From positions 638,353 through 702,352 of the forward strand of contig WTPW01000072.1 of the NCBI GenBank assembly GCA_009809945.1: 64,000 nt of DNA. The letters are read 5' to 3'. Of this stretch, positions 57,605 to 64,000 are shown one piece after another. The position numbers and the translations under genes were made by a program. Each line of letters starts with the position of its first letter. The first letter of the stretch is position 1. This DNA is from Gigaspora margarita (taxonomy: Eukaryota > Glomeromycota > Glomeromycetes > Diversisporales > Gigasporaceae). The notes under the pieces were generated by a model. It did no database searches and was not told where the DNA came from. It saw only the letters and a program-made list of their open reading frames with translations.

Positions 57605-59074
57605 TCAGAACTCTACCATACTAATCGGTTGACTAGTACATTCAGAAAATTGGCTCGTATCATATATCTTACTAACACACTTGTTTTGAGGGTGTACAAG
57701 CTTAATCAGTTCTGGTTTAATCTTATCAGCTTCCAAAAATTGGTATTTTATTTCGTTATCATCTTCCTTATCTATTTCATCTAACCAGTAAGTGATTATT
57801 TTAATAATTTCTGTTGCAGTAGGTCGTTTATTAAAATCATTATCCATGCATTCCATAGCTAATTTAATATAACAATCAGGTCCTAAACATTCAGGTCTTG
57901 ATCCACTGATAATTCCTGACACAAGATAATTATCAAATGGAATTCCATCAAATGCTCTTTGTCCGACTGAAATCTCGGTCGCGATAACTCCAAGACTATA
58001 AATATCTGATGCTTTACTGTATGGTTGACCAACCAAAATCTCAGGTGCTATATATGGAAGAATTCCACAAATTTTTCCTTCCTCTTCATTTTTAGAAAGT
58101 CCAAGATCAGTGATATATGCGTTTCGCAAATTATCTGGTTGCAAAATATTCCCGCTGTGTAAATCTCTGTGAATGAATTCTTTCGAATGAATCGACTCAA
58201 GATCAAAAGCTATACCGTTCAAGATATTCAATTTATCCTTCCAATCCAATTGTGATACTTCTACAAGGTTTTGTCGTAGCGATCCTTTTGGTGCAAAATC
58301 CATAACAATAATATAATCGCCATGATCATCTCTTGACACTCCATAACATTCCAAGAACGAAGGATTCTCATAACCAATTTCGCAGTAATTCTTCAATTCC
58401 TGGATAAACTCTTGCTCATTTTCGTTTGAATTATGAATCACTTTAAGTGCAACAGTCCACCACGTATGATTCATTATGTCGAACCAACGTGCACTATATA
58501 CAGTAGCGAAACCTCCTTTTCCACATTCCTTGATACTTTTAAACTCATTATAGTCAATCCAAGATAATTTAAATCTATCATCGTCCAATATTCTCTTAAG
58601 TTTAGGATTGATAAGATTAGGTGATTTATTAGTTTTCAAAAGTTCTCTATATTTTTTGAACCAAAAATTTGCATTCTGAATATCTCTCTTTGTACCGATA
58701 CCATTTCGATAACATCGAGCGACACCATACATTGCTGATTTTGAACCCCCTATATTAGCAGATTTTTTATAGTATTCAAATGCTTTATTATAATCTTGAT
58801 CAACCCCCTTTCCATATTCATAACGATTACCAACACTATTCATTCCTTGGGCATTACCTAAATCAGCAGATCTCTTACAATATTCAAATGATTTCTGATC
58901 ATTTTTTTCTACTCCAATTCCATTATAATAACAAATACTAACATTTCGCATCGCATCTGGATCTCCTAATTCAGCTGCTTCCATATAATATTCAAAAGCC
59001 CTCTTCTCGTCTTTCTCAACACCAATACCATGCCGATAATTGTAACCAAGTGTACGGAGTTGTTTGGAGTCCAT
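57605..59074 (-). CDS. Sel1-repeat protein kinase (TKL-like), 489 aa
   Basis: Intact single-exon gene. I place the start at 59074 (MDSKQLRTLGYNYRHG), because the 11 residues upstream (MYKFFFIFKKK) are low-complexity and the Sel1 repeat begins at once. Residues 3-145 are four Sel1-type helix pairs (about 36 residues each: YxxGxGVEKDxxKAFEYYxxAAxxG), a protein-binding solenoid. Residues 178-430 are a kinase: Gly loop GKGGFATVY (185-193), VALK lysine 211, HRDLHSGN (302-309) with catalytic Asp 304, DLG (323-325) in place of DFG, and APE (343-345). All catalytic residues are present, so it should be active. A 60-residue tail follows. Sel1 plus kinase is a hugely expanded architecture in AM fungi, presumed to act in signalling; partner and substrate are unknown. 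Confidence 0.92.
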   Translation of the reverse strand: MDSKQLRTLGYNYRHGIGVEKDEKRAFEYYMEAAELGDPDAMRNVSICYYNGIGVEKNDQKSFEYCKRSADLGNAQGMNSVGNRYEYGKGVDQDYNKAFEYYKKSANIGGSKSAMYGVARCYRNGIGTKRDIQNANFWFKKYRELLKTNKSPNLINPKLKRILDDDRFKLSWIDYNEFKSIKECGKGGFATVYSARWFDIMNHTWWTVALKVIHNSNENEQEFIQELKNYCEIGYENPSFLECYGVSRDDHGDYIIVMDFAPKGSLRQNLVEVSQLDWKDKLNILNGIAFDLESIHSKEFIHRDLHSGNILQPDNLRNAYITDLGLSKNEEEGKICGILPYIAPEILVGQPYSKASDIYSLGVIATEISVGQRAFDGIPFDNYLVSGIISGSRPECLGPDCYIKLAMECMDNDFNKRPTATEIIKIITYWLDEIDKEDDNEIKYQFLEADKIKPELIKLVHPQNKCVSKIYDTSQFSECTSQPISMVEF

Positions 59075-59299
59075 TTTTTTTTTAAAGATGAAAAAAAATT
59101 TATACATTAATTTCGTAGGACATTTAATGCTTAATCTAAGTTATACAAAAGTTACAGTTTTAGTTGTTTATCAAAAACATGTCCGCATACATGCATACAT
59201 GCATAATTGTATATCAGTGTGACAAAACTATAAAAATCTAAATAGTCCCTGAGTTTCAAATAATAAATTGGATTATCCATCAGATTACTATGATCGGAC

Positions 59300-59430
59300 T
59301 GCCAAATAATTTGGGTTATTTGGCAAAAAAAAAGTCTATTTCAGTTATTTGGCAGAAATCTAAAGCTTATTTTGGTTATTCGGCAAAAAATAGTAGTCTA
59401 TTTTGGTTATTCGGCAAAAATAAATACTCA
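59300..59430 (-). repeat. Tandem repeat (TATTTTGGTTATTCGGCAAA)n upstream of the kinase gene
   Basis: Four imperfect units of about 30-35 bp lie about 230-360 bp upstream of the kinase start. They could sit in its promoter, but no known motif is recognised. Confidence 0.65.
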
Positions 59431-59508
59431 AACGCTTATTTTTAAAATTCTTAGCATTTAATTTTTCAAATTATAAATTTCGCATGCATCTCAATAAATT
59501 ACATAAAT

Positions 59509-60747
59509 TCAATTAATATTAACATGCTCAGCAGTTATATAATAATTCTTCATGATAGTGCCAGAAGTATTTTCGTAAAATTTATCCTCAGAAGCACTTC
59601 CACAAGAATTGTCTTCACTTGGAGTTTTATGAATCGTACGACGTCCACCAAGTGTAGGATTTCGTTTTGTAGCATTTATATGTAATGGCAGATTCATTTT
59701 AGCAGTGTTACGCAGGGGTTGACGGAATTGCTTTGTTAGTTAGAATTATCAGCTAAAAAGTCTTGCGCTAAAAAAAAAAAATAATAAATCATAAAATTTT
59801 ATTATTTATAATAAAACCAATTATATACTTACATGGTTTGAATCCGTAATCTCATCATTCTGTAAATAATTCGAAATCAATAAAATCTTAAAAAATTTAT
59901 ATCTAAAAAAATGATTGCTATTACCTTGGTGAAATCTTCCTGTTCTTGTGAACCCGAGGGCAATGTTCCCACACTATTAATCAATAAAGACAAAGCAACT
60001 TCTTTTTGCTTGTTAGAAGGTCGAGCATAAATCCGATATGATGACTCACTTTTATGTCCAGTAATGGACATAGTGGTACCCATTGCAACGCCTTTTTGAA
60101 AAAGGGAAGTGATTGGTGTTGATCGGCCCGAATGATTTACAATCTCGCGATCTTTTATGTCAATTCCCTGCTGCGTTACAAATTTCCTTCATGGAAGATC
60201 TACAAGATTTTTCACCTAATCTCATATCAAGATACCACGTGATCACTTGAAAAAATCTAAATAAAAAAAATAGGTATGATAAAAAAATTTTTTTTTATTA
60301 TTATTAAATTAATATCAACACTTACTTCTGATTTTTCTTATTAATTTTTAGATGAAGAAAAGCACATTTGGAATTCGGCGGTTTTTTTGAAAAATACAGT
60401 TTGATATCATAAACGGGGCCTTGAAAACTTTCAGAATCAGGTGGGACAGGTATAATAAGTGCGTCCGAACTGCCATCCACTCCACCATATTCATTTTTTT
60501 GGGAATATTTTTTAAAATAAATTCCACCGGTAGAGGTAAATTCAAATTGTTCAGTTAATATATTGTAGTGTTCACCGCCACGGGGTTGGAACAGTAAGCA
60601 ACACCACATAAAAGCTCGATACTGTAGGCCTTGTGGAGTATTATTAGCGACTGTGTAATGCTGAACGAGTACCCTAACCATGGCAAAAATAGTTCGGGTC
60701 ATGTGATGTAAATCACTGATTAAGCCAATCAGCATTGATGTAAACAA
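59509..60747 (-). pseudogene. Crypton/DUF3504-type tyrosine recombinase-like gene, N-terminus missing
   Basis: Exon 1 (60747-60322) reads NNTPQGLQYRAFMWCCLLFQ, PRGGEHYNILTEQF, GGIYFKKYSQKNEYGGVDG and PVYDIKLYFSKKPPNSKCAF. An intron follows (GTAAGT...TTTAG, about 60321-60257). Exon 2 (about 60256-59926) reads TWYLDMRLGEKSCRSSMKEI and, after one extra G, IVNHSGRSTPITSLFQKGVA and MSITGHKSESSYRIYARPSN. The R (PRGGEH), HxGR, GHK and Tyr are the catalytic set of tyrosine recombinases as kept in Crypton-derived DUF3504/ZMYM proteins. Short 3' exons follow, ending at 59509 (TLGGRRTIHKTPSE...HVNIN). The gene begins beside the AACGTT array with no N-terminal domain. It could be a Crypton relic or a host gene with one sequencing or real frameshift. 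Confidence 0.65.
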
Positions 60748-60794
60748 AATTACTGCTGATTTACCAATCCAAGTCCAGAGGCCGACATTTGAAT

Positions 60795-60900
60795 AACGAT
60801 GTTCATGTTAATACTAACGTTCGTACTAACGTTATTATTGATGTTAGTATTAACGTTCATATTAACGTATTAACGTTCATATCAGATATGAACGTTTATA
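60795..60900. repeat. AACGTT palindrome array, segment 1
   Basis: AACGTT alternates with six-base AT-rich words (CATATT, ATTATT, AATACT) in about 12-bp steps. It abuts the recombinase-like gene on one side and the 1150-bp element on the other. Confidence 0.8.
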
Positions 60901-62050
60901 CCAAAGATGGCACCGAAACCTTTTTTGGCGATTCTGAAAGTTTCGGGTTTCGGATTATAGCTTCCGAAACCTATATCTGAAACCCGAAACCTCGACCGAA
61001 ACCCAAAACCTCGACCAAAACCCGAAACCTCAACCGAAACCCCGAAACTGCCAAAACATCAATAACTTATTTGTTTATTCTCTCCAAAGTTGGTGCTGAT
61101 ACCCTTTTGTGCCAAATCCGAAGTTTTGGGCTTCGGATTATAACTTCCGAAACCTTATCCGAAACTCGAAACTTCACCTGAAACCCGAAACCTCATTCGA
61201 ACTGAAACCTCACCTGAACACCAAAAACCACCCCAACCTTCATATACATTGATTGCATTAATGTATTATCTATCTCTTTCAATTATACATCAAATGCACT
61301 GATGTATGCTATGTATCTCTTCAATATACATTAATCGCACTGATGTATGTTATATATCTCCTTAAAGAATTCAATGCATCCAACAATCTATTGCATGCGT
61401 GCAGTCCTTTTTGTTGTTATGATTCATAAGTACAACATGAAAGGTATAATTCCGAAGTTTATATTCTGACAATCAAGGTTGCTTTTGCATGCATCAGTTT
61501 TTTTTTACTTATTACGTAAAAACTGGTACAATATCAAGTAATAATAAGTAATTAGTACGTCCATATCTACTAATGATAGAATTGATAGGTTACGCAGGAT
61601 TAAATAAATTATTGGTATCAAAAGACATAAAATATTTATCAATTCATCATTGGCAATTTTTTCTATCGTCCTAGAATTTTGCAATCAGTTGTAATAACGG
61701 TATGATATTAAAAATAAAGTTGATCAGCTTTAAAAAAACCCCCGAACTAACCGAGGTAGTGAAAAAAATTACCAAAAACATAATTAAAAAAAAAAGATCT
61801 ATATAATTATAATTTATTCAAAAATGATTTTACATTTTGGGTTCATTAAAAATAAGGCAACTTTATAATAAATTTATAAGCTTCAATATTATATTTTTGA
61901 GTTTCGGGTTATAGGTTTTGGTTTCGGGTTATAGTTTCGGGGTTTCGGGTTTCGGAGTTTCGGTTTTTTTAAAAAAAATCTGAAACTAGTTTCGGATTAG
62001 AACCGTTCTGAAACTAGTTTGGGTAAGGTTTGTTTCGACGCCATGTTTGG
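60901..62050. mobile_element. Non-autonomous element with CGAAACC sub-terminal repeats, 1150 bp
   Basis: CCAAAGATGGCACCGAAAC at the left is mirrored by GTTTCGACGCCATGTTTGG at the right. TTTATA flanks both ends (possible 6-bp duplication, but the host array itself contains TTTATACC). Sub-terminal strings of GAAACCCGAAACCTCGACC (60965-61060, 61140-61220) face inverted strings GGGTTTCGGAGTTTCGG (61905-61990). A degenerate ~44-bp repeat (GCACTGATGTATGCTATGTA) lies at 61244-61370. No transposase; family unassigned. Confidence 0.7.
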
Positions 62051-62649
62051 TTTATACCAACGTTCATATGAACGTTTAATACCAACGTTCATATGAACTT
62101 TTATACCAACGTTCATATGAATATTAATACTAATGTTCATATGAACGTTAATACTACGATGTATTGACATTAATACTAAAGTTCGTATTAACGTTCATAC
62201 ACGAACACATTTATTTTTTTTTCTTGGCTCGGGTGCGGTCAATGTCTTCTTTACTGCAAATTACTTCCACAGCGGTTAAGTCTTTCGAACGTTAATACAA
62301 ACGTTCATATGAACGTTTGTATTAACGTTAATATTAACGTTAATATTAATGTTAATATGAATGTTCATATTAACGTTAATATTAATATTAATATTAAAGT
62401 TAATATTAACGTTCATATTACGTTAATATTCATGTTAATACGAACGGTTGTATTAACGTTTGTATTAACGTTAATATTAACGTTCAAATGAATATTCATA
62501 TTAACGTTTATACAAACGTCCATATGAACGTTCGTATTAACGTTCGTATCAACGTTAATACAAACGTTAATACAAACATTCATATGAACATTTGTATTAA
62601 CGCTAATATTAATGTTAATGAACGTTCATATGAACATTAATACAAACAT
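62051..62649. repeat. AACGTT palindrome array, segment 2
   Basis: Units such as AACGTTCATATGAACGTT and AACGTTAATATTAACGTT recur for about 600 bp, with one unrelated stretch (62205-62285). Open frames here (NVNINVNINVNMNV) only mirror the 12-bp period. Confidence 0.85.
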
Positions 62650-63518
62650 TAGTGATATGGGCTGACCCCGGCCCATCGGCCGGGCGGGCGGGCGGGTCGA
62701 AGGTCGACCCGTACTTCTGTGGGCCAGCCCGGCCGATGTATAGCTGGATTATTTCTTGACCAATAGAAATGCATGGAAGAATAAGATAAAAAATGATGCA
62801 AATACTTTTTTTATTTCCTAATTCTGGTTTTTCTGGATTAATTTTTGATTATAGGGTCTTTTTAGTTAATATTCAGAGCAGAATTACTTGAATTGACATA
62901 CATGTTATATATATTTCGACATTTTTTATTGGACGATGATTTTTTTAATATGTATTTTATGATTCTATTTCGATGGTTTATTTTTATTGAACGATGTTTT
63001 TTTATAAATATATTTTTTTAATATAATATAATTTAAAATATAATTCGGCCTAATTTTTATTTATTTTTAAATTATATGAGGCTAAATTATTATTTATTTT
63101 TATTCAACGATGAATTTTAATCGTGTATATGTCGTATCTAAAGTTACCATCTATCTGAAGTTGCAACTTTAGATATATAAAGTTGATCTGACTAAAATTA
63201 AGCCCTGAAATTAGATCTTCATATATATAATTCTGGTTAGGTGCAACTTTATATATCTAAAGTTGCAACTTCAGATAGATAGTAACTTTAGATATGAATG
63301 AATGTTCTCAAGCACCTCCTTAGATGCGATTTTCTAGTGATCGAAAATAGTGATAAGTATCGTGAGTAATTCTAGCCATTTTCGCATTGAAAAAGATACC
63401 AAATTATGCGATTATAGGCCAAAATTTTTTTTAAAAAATATGGTCGGCCCGGCCGACCGGGTCGAGTAATTTTGACAGGCGGGTCGGCCCGAGAGTTTGG
63501 CATCGGCCCATTTCACTA
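62650..63518. mobile_element. Non-autonomous hAT element, 869 bp, GC-rich ends
   Basis: TAGTGATATGGGCTGACC at the left is mirrored by ATCGGCCCATTTCACTA. ACAAACAT on both sides (62642-62649, 63519-63526) is a perfect 8-bp target duplication. Sub-terminal regions are strings of GGCCGGGCGGGCGGG / GGTCGGCCCGGCCGACC. A foldback lies at its centre (63131-63296). No transposase. Confidence 0.9.
63131..63296. mobile_element. Palindromic MITE nested in the hAT element
   Basis: ATCTAAAGTTACCATCTATC is mirrored by GATAGATAGTAACTTTAGAT. Inner AAGTTGCAACTTTAGATATA faces TATATCTAAAGTTGCAACTT, giving about 50-bp arms. The element is non-coding. Confidence 0.75.
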
Positions 63519-63526
63519 ACAAACAT

Positions 63527-63895
63527 TCATATGAACGTTCGTATTAACATTCGTAATACAAACATTCATATGAACGTTTGTATTAACATTAATATTAATG
63601 TTAATGAATGTTCATACGAACGTTAATACAAACGTTCATATGAACGTTCGTATTAATGTTTGTATTAACAGTTAATGTTAATATTAACGTTAATACAAAC
63701 ATTCTTATGAACGTTCATAATAACGTTAATATCTAATATTAACGTTAATGAATGTTCATACTAACATTCATATTAACATTAATATTAACATTCGTATTAA
63801 CATTACTAATGTCCGTATTAACATTAATACTAACGTTCATACTAATGTTAATGGCAACGTTCGTAATAACGTCAATGCTAATGTTTGTGCTAACA
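63527..63895. repeat. AACGTT palindrome array, segment 3
   Basis: This continues segment 2 after the hAT element, with the same 12-bp alternation, decaying towards the right (AACATTAATACTAACGTTCA). The window then ends in AT-rich sequence. Confidence 0.85.
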
Positions 63896-64000
63896 TGTCA
63901 AAATTTTTTGCAAATAAAATTTCTTATTTTTTAAATTATAATTCTTTAAATTTTTTTATTACAATTATATCTAGTCAACGATTTATATTTTATTAGATAT

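Noticed and set aside
60795-63895. CRISPR array
   Set aside because: Repeats are contiguous palindromes with no unique spacers, in a eukaryotic context, with no cas-like gene.
62309-63996. Asn/Val-repeat proteins in the AACGTT array
   Set aside because: The NVNINV pattern is forced by the 12-bp DNA period and is open in several frames at once.

Overview
The window is fungal nuclear DNA. It is very AT-rich, has short introns, and is dominated by transposable elements. The best clues to the organism are two gene types: a four-Sel1-repeat protein kinase with a DLG activation motif, and an F-box protein with ribonuclease-inhibitor-type leucine-rich repeats. Both families are hugely expanded in Glomeromycota, so I infer an arbuscular mycorrhizal fungus (Rhizophagus/Gigaspora-like). 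That inference rests on family knowledge, not on a search.

Only two genes look intact: the F-box/LRR gene (5184-7061, +) and the Sel1-kinase gene (57605-59074, -). A Crypton/DUF3504-type tyrosine recombinase gene (about 59.5-60.7 kb, -) keeps its HxxR and GHK...Y motifs but has a frameshift and no visible N-terminus. Everything else I can name is mobile DNA or repeat.

Layout. 0-18.3 kb: a direct segmental duplication (491-4190 and 14445-18274) flanks the F-box gene. An inverted, broken F-box fragment lies at about 11.8-12.1 kb and is split by a CACTA-like element. Several MITEs and foldback elements sit between. 19-33 kb: minisatellites, foldbacks, a decayed transposase-like gene (22.5-25.5 kb), a Tc1/mariner relic (26.8-28.0 kb), a decayed unknown gene (29.8-32 kb), and a 546-bp tRNA-derived SINE inserted into that gene. 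33.4-41 kb: a pogo-type transposon carrying a hAT MITE, itself inside a broken foldback; then more foldbacks and a gap. 41.0-48.7 kb: a full-length LINE (ORF1 with RRM-like folds; ORF2 with APE endonuclease, RT and RNase H) bounded by a 19-bp target duplication. 49-57 kb: a MULE relic, four hAT or hAT-like elements or MITEs, a palindromic satellite, and Tc1/mariner and Tourist-type MITEs. 60.8-63.9 kb: an AACGTT palindrome array split by two non-autonomous DNA elements.

The most unifying observation is mutational. In five or six unrelated decayed genes (LINE, pogo, MULE, unknown transposase, F-box relic), in-frame stops repeatedly fall where family knowledge expects Trp, Arg(CGA) or Gln, meaning C:G to T:A changes. 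The two intact host genes show no such stops. I saw no LTR retroelement, Polinton, CRISPR array, rRNA or free-standing tRNA gene.
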